The position numbers and the translations under genes were made by a program. A stretch of DNA of 64,000 bases from Mycolicibacterium mucogenicum DSM 44124 (GTDB lineage: Bacteria; Actinomycetota; Actinomycetes; Mycobacteriales; Mycobacteriaceae), in contig NZ_CP062008.1 of assembly GCF_005670685.2 (NCBI RefSeq), forward strand, positions 744,001-808,000. Direction: 5' to 3'. The notes beneath the pieces are model-generated. The model did no database searches. It was not told the DNA's origin and saw nothing but the letters and a program-made list of their open reading frames with translations. Shown in pieces: positions 8,369 to 16,740 of the stretch (its first letter is position 1; each line of letters opens with the position of its first letter).

Positions 8369-9877
8369 ATGATTCCCATGACAGTCACGCTCAGTACGAA
8401 TCTGGACCCGCGGACCGCCGATTTCATTTCCCGTCCGCAGCAGATGTACGTCGACGGACAGTGGGTCGAATCGGTGTCCGGCCGGCGGTTCGACACCGTC
8501 GACCCGGCCACCGAGCAGGTCATCACGACGGTCCCGCACAGCGGCCCCGAAGACGTCGAGCGGGCGGTGCGGGCAGCGCGCCGGGCGTTCGAGGACGGCC
8601 CGTGGCCGGCGCTGACGCCCGCCGAGCGGCAGCGGATGATCTGGCGCATCGCCGAGGGCATCACGGCCCGGGCCGATCAGTTCGCCGAACTCGAGAGTAT
8701 CGACAACGGCAAGTCCGTCGCGGTCGCGAAGGCCGTCGACGTCACCTGGGCCGCGGAGATCTTCTACTACTACGCGGGCTGGGCGACCAAGATCGAGGGC
8801 CGCACCGTCCCGGTGTCGGTGCCGTGGGCGCCGGGCGCCAAGTTCCACGCCTTCACGCTGCGTGAGCCCGTCGGTGTCTGCGCCCAGATCACCCCTTGGA
8901 ACTTCCCGCTGGTCATGGCCGCGTTCAAAGTCGCACCGGCCCTGGCCTGCGGGAACACCGTCATCCTGAAGCCCGCCGAGCAGACCCCGCTGACCGCGGT
9001 GCTGCTCGCCGAGGTCATCGCCGAAGCCGGCGTCCCGGCCGGGGTGTTCAACCTGCTGACCGGCTTCGGTGACGTCGGCGCGGCACTGTCGGCGCACGAC
9101 GGCGTCGACAAGGTCGCCTTCACCGGGTCCACCGAGGTGGGCAAGAAGATCGTCAACGCCGCGTCCGGCAACCTCAAGAAGGTCTCGCTGGAACTGGGTG
9201 GCAAGAGCCCGCAGGTGGTCTTCGCCGACGCCGATCTCGAGGCCGCGATTCCGGGCGTGGCCAGCGGATTCCTCTTCAACCACGGCCAGACGTGCACGGC
9301 CGGCACCCGGCTGCTGGTCGAGGACGCCATCTTCGACGAGTTCACCCAGGGCGTCGCCGAGCACGCCGCCGGCCTGCGGATCGGGCCCGGGCTGGACCCC
9401 ACCAACGACATCGGCCCGCTGGTCTCGCGTGAGCAGCTCACCAAGGTCACCGGCTATCTCGACGACGGCATCGCGCAGGGCGCGCGGGCCCTGGCCGGTG
9501 GCGGTCGACACGGCGACAGCGGCTTCTACGTGCAGCCCACGCTGCTGGTCGACGTGCACCGCGACTTCAACGTCTACCAGGAGGAGATATTCGGGCCGGT
9601 CGCCGTGGCCGTGCCCTTCAACCGGGATCGCGGCGTTCGCGAAGCCGCCAACGACACGCCCTACGGGCTGGCCGCCAGCGTGTGGACGCGCGATGTCTCG
9701 ACCGCGCACCGGGTGGCGCAGCAGATCAAGGCCGGCACGGTGTGGGTCAACTGCCACAACGCGTTCGATACCGCCCTGCCGTTCGGCGGATACAAACAAT
9801 CGGGCTGGGGCCGCGAACTCGGCGAGGGCGCCATCGCCGAATACACCCAGACGAAAGCCATCAACATCGCGCTGTGA
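8369..9877 (+). CDS. NAD-dependent aldehyde dehydrogenase (phenylacetaldehyde/aminoaldehyde type)
   Basis: A 502-residue ALDH superfamily enzyme. Visible motifs are TPWNFPL (cofactor/substrate tunnel), FTGSTEVGKKI, the general base in SLELGGKSP (Glu275), the catalytic cysteine in GQTCTAG (Cys309) and EIFGPV near the C-terminus. It oxidises an aldehyde to the acid with NAD+. It lies directly upstream of an amine permease and a copper amine oxidase, so the likely substrate is the aldehyde released by that oxidase, for example phenylacetaldehyde from phenethylamine (inference). ATG 8369 or ATG 8378 could be the start. Confidence 0.87.
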   Translation: MIPMTVTLSTNLDPRTADFISRPQQMYVDGQWVESVSGRRFDTVDPATEQVITTVPHSGPEDVERAVRAARRAFEDGPWPALTPAERQRMIWRIAEGITARADQFAELESIDNGKSVAVAKAVDVTWAAEIFYYYAGWATKIEGRTVPVSVPWAPGAKFHAFTLREPVGVCAQITPWNFPLVMAAFKVAPALACGNTVILKPAEQTPLTAVLLAEVIAEAGVPAGVFNLLTGFGDVGAALSAHDGVDKVAFTGSTEVGKKIVNAASGNLKKVSLELGGKSPQVVFADADLEAAIPGVASGFLFNHGQTCTAGTRLLVEDAIFDEFTQGVAEHAAGLRIGPGLDPTNDIGPLVSREQLTKVTGYLDDGIAQGARALAGGGRHGDSGFYVQPTLLVDVHRDFNVYQEEIFGPVAVAVPFNRDRGVREAANDTPYGLAASVWTRDVSTAHRVAQQIKAGTVWVNCHNAFDTALPFGGYKQSGWGRELGEGAIAEYTQTKAINIAL

Positions 9878-9886
9878 ATTTCGGCG

Positions 9887-9924
9887 TCAAATGAGAATTT
9901 GCCCATTCGGCAATTCTCATTTGA
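9887..9924. promoter_or_regulatory. Inverted repeat TCAAATGAGAAT/ATTCTCATTTGA
   Basis: A 12-bp arm at 9887-9898 and its exact complement at 9913-9924 are separated by 14 bp, in the 108-bp gap between aldehyde dehydrogenase and permease genes. It is the same motif found singly at 8185, 8273 and 8295, which points to a shared operator. It could also fold as an RNA hairpin after the ALDH stop. Confidence 0.65.
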
Positions 9925-9985
9925 ACTCACTCAAGCCTTACCGCACCGCAACCAATTTACATTCAATTCCAGCGAAGGTGCTGTC

Positions 9986-11452
9986 ATGACAACTGACGCA
10001 GTTCTCGATGCCGGTCGAAGCACCGGCGCTCAGCCCAACCGGTTGACGGGCCGCCTCGGCCCGGTGGCGATCGTGTTCATGGTCGTCGCGGCCGCCGCCC
10101 CGCTGACCGTCGTCGCCGGCACCTTCCCGATCGGCATCTCCGCCGGCAACGGGGCGGCCTACCCGGGGTCGTACGTGATCTGTACCGCGGTGCTGCTGCT
10201 GTTCGCGGTCGGCTTCACCGCCATGGCCCGGCACATCACGGGTGCCGGCGCGTTCTACACCTACATCGCCCACGGCTTCGGCCGGCATGCCGGGCTCGGC
10301 GCCGCGTTCCTGGCGCTGCTGTCGTACACCGCCGTCCAGGTCGGGGTGTACGGCTACATCGGTGCGTCCATCAACGAGCTCGTCACCGCCCATGGCGGAC
10401 CCGCCGTGCCGTGGTACCTCTACGCGCTGTTGATGATGGCGGTCACCGGGTTCCTGGGTTACCGGCACATCGAGCTGTCGGGCAAGGTGCTCGGTGTCCT
10501 GCTGGTGTGCGAGGTCGGCATCGTGCTGGTGATCAACGCCGCCGTCATCGGACATGGCGGCGCGCAAGGGCTTTCGACGGCGGTGCTGCACTCGGGCAAC
10601 TTCTTCTCCGGGGCGCCGGGCATCGCCCTGATCTTCGCGCTGGCCGGCTACATCGGTTTCGAGGCGACGGCGGTGTTCCGCGACGAGGCCCGCGACCCGG
10701 TGCGGACCATCCCGCGGGCGACGTACGCCGCGCTGCTGCTGATCGGTGGTTTCTACGCGCTGAGCAGCTGGGCGCTCGTCAGCGCGTGGGGTGACGCCGG
10801 TGCGGTCGACGAGGCGACGAAGAACCCCGCGACCATGCTCACCGAGACCGCGACCCACTACGTCGGTGCGGTGGCCGGCGACCTGGTCCAGATCTTCTTG
10901 ATCACAAGCCTTTTCGCGGCACTGCTGTCCTTCCACAATGTGCTGGCCCGCTACATCTTCTCGCTCGGCAACAGCCGGGCGCTGCCCGAGCGCTGCGGCC
11001 GCTCGCACCCGAGGCACGACTCCCCGCACATCGCCTCGTTCGCGCAGACCCTCTCGGCGCTGGTGCTGGTCGCGGCGTCGGTCCTGGCCGGGCTGGACCC
11101 GGTGACGCAGGTGTTCACCTGGTTCGTCGGCGCCGCCTCGGTGGGCATCGTGGTGCTGATGACGCTGACATCCGCGGCCGTCGTCGTCTACTTCCGCCGT
11201 ACCCGGCTGGACACCCGGCCGTGGCACACCGTCGTCGCACCGAGCCTCGGATTCGCCGGACTGGCAGTCCTTTCGGTGATGACGGCGATCAACCTGCCGC
11301 TGCTGGTCGGCGGCTCCGGAACCTTGGCCGCGATCATCGGCGTCCTGCTGGTCGGTGCCTTCGCCGGCGGCATCGTGGTCGCGCTGATGCGGCCGCACGC
11401 CGGAACTCAACACAACGAAAACCCTGATATCGCAAAGGAGATCGCACGATGA
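9986..11452 (+). CDS. APC-superfamily permease for amine/amino acid uptake
   Basis: A 488-residue permease with 12 hydrophobic helices. Its start resembles other APC proteins (RLGPVAIVFMVVAAAAPLTVVAG), and the helix-6 region reads ALAGYIGFEATAVFRDEARDP, the FE-A-x-FxEE/DEA signature of this family. ATG 9986 has GAAGG about 8 nt upstream; the upstream in-frame ATG at 9899 lies in the inverted repeat and is rejected. Its TGA overlaps the amine oxidase ATG (ATGA), so transporter and oxidase are translated together. The inferred role is import of the primary amine oxidised by the next gene. Confidence 0.87.
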   Translation: MTTDAVLDAGRSTGAQPNRLTGRLGPVAIVFMVVAAAAPLTVVAGTFPIGISAGNGAAYPGSYVICTAVLLLFAVGFTAMARHITGAGAFYTYIAHGFGRHAGLGAAFLALLSYTAVQVGVYGYIGASINELVTAHGGPAVPWYLYALLMMAVTGFLGYRHIELSGKVLGVLLVCEVGIVLVINAAVIGHGGAQGLSTAVLHSGNFFSGAPGIALIFALAGYIGFEATAVFRDEARDPVRTIPRATYAALLLIGGFYALSSWALVSAWGDAGAVDEATKNPATMLTETATHYVGAVAGDLVQIFLITSLFAALLSFHNVLARYIFSLGNSRALPERCGRSHPRHDSPHIASFAQTLSALVLVAASVLAGLDPVTQVFTWFVGAASVGIVVLMTLTSAAVVVYFRRTRLDTRPWHTVVAPSLGFAGLAVLSVMTAINLPLLVGGSGTLAAIIGVLLVGAFAGGIVVALMRPHAGTQHNENPDIAKEIAR

Positions 11453-13374
11453 CTGCCACCATTGAACCTCAGGTGACCACCGTTCCGGACCACCCGCTCA
11501 CGCCGCTGAGCGCCGACGAAATCCGCGCGGCACGCCGCATCGTCGACGCGCACGGCCTGCTCGGCGACAGCGTCCGCTTCGTGTTCGTCGCACTGGAGGA
11601 GCCGCACAAGAGCGAGGTGCTGGCCTTCCGTCCCGGCGACGCCATGGACCGGCGCGCCCGGGTGCTGCTGCTGGACCGGGCCACGGGCCAGGGTTCCGAT
11701 CTGGTGGTGTCGGTGACCGAGGGCCGCGTCGTCAGTGAGGTGGCGATCGACAGCACCCGCGACGGCCACGTGCCGATCCTGGACCAGGAGTTCGAGGACA
11801 TCGAGGCGTTCCTGCTCGACTGTCCCGAATGGATCGAGGCCATGACCAAGCGCAAGCTGAATCCGACTGACGTGCGGGCGGTTCCGCTGTCGGCCGGCGT
11901 CTTCGGCCACGAGGAGGAGGTCGGCCGGCGCATCGTCCGGGTGCTGGCGTTCTACCAGTACGACGCGGCCGACCTGCCGTGGGCGCACCCGATCGACGGC
12001 GTCGTCGCCTACGTCGACCTCACGGGCCGCAAGGTGGTCAAGGTGATCGACGAGATCGAGCTGCCGCTGCCCACCGAACGCGGCGAGTGGGATGCCGCGC
12101 CACATGCCGTCCCGGCCCGCACCGACCTCAAGCCCATCGAGATCACCCAGCCCGAGGGCGCGAGCTTCACGGTCGACGGCAACCAGATCACCTGGGCCGA
12201 TTGGTCTTTCCGCTTCGGCTTCGACGTCCGTGAGGGACTGACGCTGCACCAGCTGTCGATCGACGGGCGGCCGGTGGTGTACCGCGCGTCCATCGCCGAG
12301 ATGGTGGTGCCCTATGCCGATCCGTCGCCGGTCCGCTACTGGCAGAACTACTTCGACCAGGGTGAGTACCTGTTCGGCCGGTACACCAACGCCCTCGAGC
12401 TGGGCTGTGACTGCCTCGGTGAGATCAAGTACTTCGACGTCACCATCGCCGATGAGAACGGCGAGCCCAAGTTGATGAAGAACGCGATCTGCCTGCACGA
12501 GGAGGACTACGGCGTGCTGTGGAAGCACACCGACATGTTCAACGGCATGGCCGAGGTCCGACGGTCGCGGCGTCTGGTGATCTCGTTCTTCTTGACCATC
12601 GGCAACTACGACTATGGCTTCTACTGGTACCTGTACCTCGACGGCACCATCGAGTTGGAGGCCAAGGCCACCGGCATCGTCTTCGCGTCGGCTTACCGTG
12701 GGCCGGAGGGCTTTTCGACCGAGATGGCACCGGGCCTGGGCGCGCCGTTCCACCAGCACATGTTCTCCGCTCGTCTGGACATGGCGGTCGACGGACTGAC
12801 CAACACCGTCGAAGAAGTGGACGCCGTCGGTGTCCCGATGGGCCCGGAGAACCCGTGGGGCAACGCATTCCGCCCGCAGAAGACCAAGTTGACGCACGAG
12901 CTCGAAGCCATGCGGACCGCCGACAACCTGAAGGCCCGGGTCTGGCACATCACCAACCCCACCAAGCAGAACCGGCTGGGCCAGAACGTCGGCTACGCGC
13001 TGCACCCGGAGGGCCAGCCCACTCTGCTGGCCGACCCGTCGAGCTCCATCGCCAAGCGCGCCGCCTTCGCGACCAAGCACCTGTGGGTGACGAAATACGA
13101 TCCGGCAGAGCGGTATCCGGCCGGCCAGTTCGTCAACCAGCATCCCGGTGATGCCGGCCTGCCGTCGTACGTCGCGCAGGACCGCAACATCGAAGGGGAG
13201 GACATCGTGGTCTGGCACACCTTCGGGCTGACGCACTTCCCGCGGCCCGAGGACTGGCCCGTGATGCCGGTGGATTACGCCGGATTCAAGCTCAAGCCGG
13301 TCAGCTTCTTCGATCGCAACCCGGCGCTGAATGTGCCGCCCTCGCCGAAGAAGTCGCACTGCTGCAACGGCTGA
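11449..13374 (+). CDS. Copper-containing primary amine oxidase (TPQ enzyme)
   Basis: A 641-residue copper amine oxidase, the usual length for bacterial phenethylamine/tyramine/histamine oxidases. The topaquinone precursor is Tyr387 in the TIGNYDYG motif. The copper ligands are His435 and His437 (HQHMF) and His596 (THFPRPEDWPVMP). The catalytic base is Asp303 in YFDQGEY. It converts R-CH2-NH2 plus O2 to aldehyde, NH3 and H2O2; the upstream ALDH would remove the aldehyde. No signal peptide is seen, so it is probably cytoplasmic. The ATG overlaps the permease stop, and GGAG lies upstream. Substrate range is not determined. Confidence 0.94.
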   Translation: MTATIEPQVTTVPDHPLTPLSADEIRAARRIVDAHGLLGDSVRFVFVALEEPHKSEVLAFRPGDAMDRRARVLLLDRATGQGSDLVVSVTEGRVVSEVAIDSTRDGHVPILDQEFEDIEAFLLDCPEWIEAMTKRKLNPTDVRAVPLSAGVFGHEEEVGRRIVRVLAFYQYDAADLPWAHPIDGVVAYVDLTGRKVVKVIDEIELPLPTERGEWDAAPHAVPARTDLKPIEITQPEGASFTVDGNQITWADWSFRFGFDVREGLTLHQLSIDGRPVVYRASIAEMVVPYADPSPVRYWQNYFDQGEYLFGRYTNALELGCDCLGEIKYFDVTIADENGEPKLMKNAICLHEEDYGVLWKHTDMFNGMAEVRRSRRLVISFFLTIGNYDYGFYWYLYLDGTIELEAKATGIVFASAYRGPEGFSTEMAPGLGAPFHQHMFSARLDMAVDGLTNTVEEVDAVGVPMGPENPWGNAFRPQKTKLTHELEAMRTADNLKARVWHITNPTKQNRLGQNVGYALHPEGQPTLLADPSSSIAKRAAFATKHLWVTKYDPAERYPAGQFVNQHPGDAGLPSYVAQDRNIEGEDIVVWHTFGLTHFPRPEDWPVMPVDYAGFKLKPVSFFDRNPALNVPPSPKKSHCCNG

Positions 13375-13388
13375 GCGGGAAATGAGCT

Positions 13389-13423
13389 GCCGGGCCTGGT
13401 CACCCCCGAAGACCAGGCCCGGC
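13389..13423. terminator. Bidirectional terminator hairpin
   Basis: GCCGGGCCTGGTC (13389-13401) and GACCAGGCCCGGC (13411-13423) form a perfect 13-bp stem with a 9-nt loop, followed by TTTCC. It lies between the convergent amine oxidase and monooxygenase genes. Confidence 0.8.
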
Positions 13424-13443
13424 TTTCCGTTGTCGGGGGCTGT

Positions 13444-14583
13444 TCAGCGGTTGGACAGCCCGGAAAGCCGCCACGCCAACTGATTTCGCACGGCGGGAAC
13501 GCGGCCCGCCAATCCGATCGCCAGGTTGCGGATCGGACGGACCGGCGCCGGCAAGGTGGCCAGCCGCGTCAGCCGGTCGGTCAGGGTCACCACTTGCTGC
13601 GCCAGGGGACGCCGGGTCGCGCTGTATTCGTCGAGAACACCGTCGCGCCCCGTCGCCAAAGCCGTTGCCAGCGCCTGACTCAACGCGAGGGCGTCCTGGA
13701 TGCCCAGGTTCATGCCCTGTCCGCCGGCGGGGCTGTGGACGTGGGCGGCGTCGCCGGCGAGCAGGACCCGCCCGGCACGGTAGCTGTCGGCGACCCGGTG
13801 GTGAACCCGGAACCGGGAGCCCCACTCGACGCCGGTCACCGTCACCCGGCCGGGCCCGAAGGCGCGCGTGTCGAGCAGGTTCTGGACGAAGGCGACGGAC
13901 GGTTCCTCGGGCGCCGAGTCGACGGGTGCCACGATCCGGTAGGTGCCGCCGGGCAGCGGCGCGACGACCGTCAGCCCGGTGGACGCCCAGAACAGGATCA
14001 CCTCGTCGTCGGTCACGTCGCCGCTGAGGTGGACATCGGCGAGGGCGAACGACTGCCCGTACTGCCCGCCGCTGAACCCGATTCCGGCCTGCTCCCGCAC
14101 GACGCTGTGCATGCCGTCGGCGCCGACGAGGTACCGCGCTCGGATGACGTCGCCGTCCTCGAATTGCGCCGTGACGCCGAGGGCATCCTGCCTGACGCCG
14201 GTCAGGGTCTTCGGCCGGATGACCTTGCCGCCGAGCTCGGCCAGACGGTCGAGCAGCACCTGCTCGGTGGTGCACTGCGGCACCATCAGGCTGTAGGGGT
14301 AGCGGGTCGGCAGCGTGCTGAAGTCGACCGGGATCAGGGTCTTGTGGCCATCGCGGATGGTGAACCGCGGCGCCGGAATGCCCAGCTCAACCAGGCGTTC
14401 GGACACACTCAGTTCTTCGAGCACCTCCAGCGTGCGGGCGTTCACCACCGCTGCGCGCGAGGTGTTGGCGCCCGCGGCCAGGCGGTCGACCACCAGGGCG
14501 TCGACACCCCGGGCCTGTAGCGCCGCGGCGAGGGCCAGTCCGGTGGGGCCGGCTCCGACGATCAGCGCATCGGTGTCAGTCAT
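13444..14583 (-). CDS. FAD-dependent aromatic monooxygenase (PheA/TetX class)
   Basis: A 379-residue group A flavoprotein monooxygenase. The N-terminal ADP-binding motif ALIVGAGPTGLALA gives GxGxxG, YLVGADGMHSVVRE carries the DG motif, and RVLLAGDAAHVHSPAGGQGMNLGIQDA is the second FAD motif. It would hydroxylate an aromatic or related substrate with NAD(P)H and O2. ATG 14583 has a strong GGAAGGAG upstream; the longer in-frame start at 14667 is rejected. The gene is divergent from a TetR regulator, with palindromic sites in between, so it is probably repressed by it and induced by its substrate. It lacks the C-terminal thioredoxin-like domain of longer members such as rifampicin monooxygenase. 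Confidence 0.87.
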   Translation of the reverse strand: MTDTDALIVGAGPTGLALAAALQARGVDALVVDRLAAGANTSRAAVVNARTLEVLEELSVSERLVELGIPAPRFTIRDGHKTLIPVDFSTLPTRYPYSLMVPQCTTEQVLLDRLAELGGKVIRPKTLTGVRQDALGVTAQFEDGDVIRARYLVGADGMHSVVREQAGIGFSGGQYGQSFALADVHLSGDVTDDEVILFWASTGLTVVAPLPGGTYRIVAPVDSAPEEPSVAFVQNLLDTRAFGPGRVTVTGVEWGSRFRVHHRVADSYRAGRVLLAGDAAHVHSPAGGQGMNLGIQDALALSQALATALATGRDGVLDEYSATRRPLAQQVVTLTDRLTRLATLPAPVRPIRNLAIGLAGRVPAVRNQLAWRLSGLSNR

Positions 14584-14600
14584 CTGCGTCTCCTTCCGCG

Positions 14601-14681
14601 TATGCCAACAGTTGTTGGCATAGCCATGGTTACTCGTTTCGGTGCCGAAGTCAACAGGTGTTGGCATACAGTTGTTGGCAT
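14601..14681. promoter_or_regulatory. Cluster of TetR-type palindromic operators
   Basis: TATGCCAACA and TGTTGGCATA flank a GT centre as a perfect palindrome at 14601-14622. Related sites follow at about 14650-14668 (half sites TCAACA and TGTTGGCATA) and 14662-14681 (ending TGTTGGCAT at the regulator start codon). The repeated half site is TGTTGGCATA. All lie between the divergent monooxygenase and TetR genes, and the last overlaps the regulator ATG, consistent with autoregulation. Confidence 0.75.
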
Positions 14682-15222
14682 GCGCAGATCGTCAGAAGAG
14701 ACCAAGGCCGTGATCCTGGCCGCCGCCCGGGAGCGGTTCGCCACGACCGGCTACCAGGCGGCGACCATCAGGGCCATCGCCGCCGACGCGCACATCGACC
14801 CGTCGATGGTGATGCGCTACTTCGGCAACAAGGACCAATTGTTCGCCGCAGCAGCCGAATTCGACCTGCGCTTCCCCGACCTGTCAGGCGTCCCGAAGAC
14901 CGAACTCGGCGCGGCGCTGGTCACGCATTTCCTCGATCGCTGGACGCAGGACGAGGGGCTGATCGTGCTGCTGCGCTCGTCGACCACGAATGCCGATGCG
15001 GCGCAGCGCATGCAGAGCCTCTTCGCCGACCAGCTGCGGCCCGCCATCGCGCGGCTCGAGCCCACCGATCCCGCGCGGTGCGCCGGACTGATCGCCACGC
15101 AGGTGCTCGGCATGGCGATGTGCCGGTTCGTGCTGAAGCTGCCGCCCATCGTCGCGATGAGCGACGGCGACCTCGTCCACTGGCTCGCGCCGACGCTGCA
15201 GCGCTATCTCGACGAGGCGTGA
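14680..15222 (+). CDS. TetR family transcriptional regulator
   Basis: A 180-residue regulator. The N-terminal TetR helix-turn-helix is clear: ILAAARERFATTGYQAATIRAIAADAHIDPSMVMRYFGNKDQLF at residues 11-54. The remaining all-helical part matches the TetR C-terminal ligand/dimer domain. ATG 14680 is used because the HTH then starts at the normal distance. The codon sits inside an operator half site. No Shine-Dalgarno sequence is evident, so the mRNA may be leaderless or nearly so. The likely target is the divergent FAD monooxygenase. It ends base-to-base against the convergent accD3 gene. Confidence 0.87.
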   Translation: MRRSSEETKAVILAAARERFATTGYQAATIRAIAADAHIDPSMVMRYFGNKDQLFAAAAEFDLRFPDLSGVPKTELGAALVTHFLDRWTQDEGLIVLLRSSTTNADAAQRMQSLFADQLRPAIARLEPTDPARCAGLIATQVLGMAMCRFVLKLPPIVAMSDGDLVHWLAPTLQRYLDEA

Positions 15223-16722
15223 TCAGCTGTCGGGGACGCCGATCCGCCGATAGCGCTGCAGCCGCACCCCGAGCCGCTGTGCCGCGGGCACGGTGTGCAG
15301 CGCGAGCAGTTCGGCGGCGATGGCGGCAGACATCCGCTCGGTGAACCCGGCCGGGTCGTCGGCGGCGTCGACTTCCTCGGGCACGATGACGTCGACGATG
15401 CCGGCCTTGAGTAGATCCGCAGACCGAACCCCTTGCGCGGCAGCAAGTTCCGGCGCATGGTCGACGTCGCGGTAGACGATGGCGCTGGCGCCTTCCGGTG
15501 GCAGCGGAGCCAGCCAGCCGTTCTGGGCCGCCAGTACCCGGTCGGCCGGCACCATCGCCAGCGCGGGCCCGCCGCTGCCCTGACCCAGCAGCACCGACAC
15601 CGTCGGCGTATCGAGCGTGACGAGTTCGGCGAGGCACAACGCGATCTCCCCGGCGAGCCCGTCCTCCTCGGCCTGCTGCGACAGCGCGGGCCCGGCGGTA
15701 TCGATCACCAGCACCAGCGGCAGCTGCAAACCCGCCGCCAGCGCCATGCCGCGGCGGGCCTCCCGCAGCGCGCGCGGCCCGACGAGGCCGCCGATCACCC
15801 GGCGCTGACCGACCACCACGGCGGGCTGCCCGCCGAACCGCGCCAGCGCCAGCAGCGTCGTCCCCGATTCGCCGCGGCCGGTCCCGGACAGCAGCACCCG
15901 GTCCGTCGACCCGTGCGCCAGCAGGTAGTCCACGCCCGGCCGGTCCGCGCGCCGCGACGCCTCCACCGACTCCCACGCCGGCACCTCAGCGATTTGTGCA
16001 CGATTTTCCGCGCCCACCGCGGATTTTCGTGCACAAATCCCTGGGGCGGGCGGGTCGGAGACCACCGTCAGCACGCGATCGACGACGCCGCGCAGCTTGT
16101 CCAGCGGCACCACGCTGTCGATCACGCCATGGGCGAACAGGTGCTCGGCGGTCTGCACCCCCTCGGGGAACGGCTCGCCGTACAGGTGCTCGTACACCCG
16201 CGGCCCGAGGAACCCGATCAGCGCGCCGGGTTCGGCGGCCGTGAGGTGCCCGAGCGATCCCCACGACGCGAACACCCCGCCGGTCGTCGGGTGCCGCAAG
16301 TACACGAGGTATGGCAGGTGCGCCTTCTTGTGCAGCTCGACGGCCGCGGCGATCTTCACCATCTGCAGGAACGCGACGGTGCCCTCCTGCATGCGCGTCC
16401 CGCCGGACGACGGCGAGGCGATCAGCGGCAATCCGAGCGCCGTCGCGCGCTGCACGGAAGCGGTGATCCGCTCGGCCGCGGCCACCCCGATGGAGCCGGC
16501 GAGGAAGTCGAATTCGCAGGCCACCACCGCCACGCGCCGGCCGGAGACGGTGCCCTCGCCGGTCAGGACGGACTCATCGAGCCCCGTGCGCAGCGTCGCG
16601 TCGGCCAGTTCGGCGCGGTAATCGTCGGTGACGGCCACCTCCAGGGGCGGTCCGTCCCAGCTGCGGAACGATCCGTCGTCGAGGATGGCGTCGAAGAACT
16701 GACGGGCTCCGGTCCGACTCAC
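15223..16722 (-). CDS. accD3: Fused acyl-CoA carboxylase carboxyltransferase (AccD3-like)
   Basis: A 499-residue protein with two crotonase-fold carboxyltransferase halves in one chain: the beta-type half (about 1-230, with SPSSGGTRMQEG and HPTTGGVFASWG) and the alpha-type half (about 260-490, with IGGLVGPRALREARRGMALA and QGSGGPALAM). No N-terminal zinc ribbon is visible. Gene order (accD3-echA6-MBL-ctpE) and length match M. tuberculosis Rv0904c as recalled. It would transfer carboxylate from biotin-BCCP to an acyl-CoA; the native substrate is unclear. A 49-bp palindromic repeat is translated in frame inside the linker between the halves (about residues 229-244). Confidence 0.85.
   Translation of the reverse strand: MSRTGARQFFDAILDDGSFRSWDGPPLEVAVTDDYRAELADATLRTGLDESVLTGEGTVSGRRVAVVACEFDFLAGSIGVAAAERITASVQRATALGLPLIASPSSGGTRMQEGTVAFLQMVKIAAAVELHKKAHLPYLVYLRHPTTGGVFASWGSLGHLTAAEPGALIGFLGPRVYEHLYGEPFPEGVQTAEHLFAHGVIDSVVPLDKLRGVVDRVLTVVSDPPAPGICARKSAVGAENRAQIAEVPAWESVEASRRADRPGVDYLLAHGSTDRVLLSGTGRGESGTTLLALARFGGQPAVVVGQRRVIGGLVGPRALREARRGMALAAGLQLPLVLVIDTAGPALSQQAEEDGLAGEIALCLAELVTLDTPTVSVLLGQGSGGPALAMVPADRVLAAQNGWLAPLPPEGASAIVYRDVDHAPELAAAQGVRSADLLKAGIVDVIVPEEVDAADDPAGFTERMSAAIAAELLALHTVPAAQRLGVRLQRYRRIGVPDS
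15991..16039. repeat. 49-bp palindromic repeat, copy 1 (inside accD3)
   Basis: Outer arms GATTTGTGCACGA and TCGTGCACAAATC and inner arms TCCGCG and CGCGGA are exactly complementary, separated by a symmetric TTT/TTT internal loop, with terminal loop CCCAC. An almost identical copy is at 19508-19556 (two loop differences). This copy lies in the reading frame of accD3, in the linker between the two carboxyltransferase halves. Confidence 0.9.
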
Positions 16723-16740
16723 CCGGGTCAGGCTAGTCGG

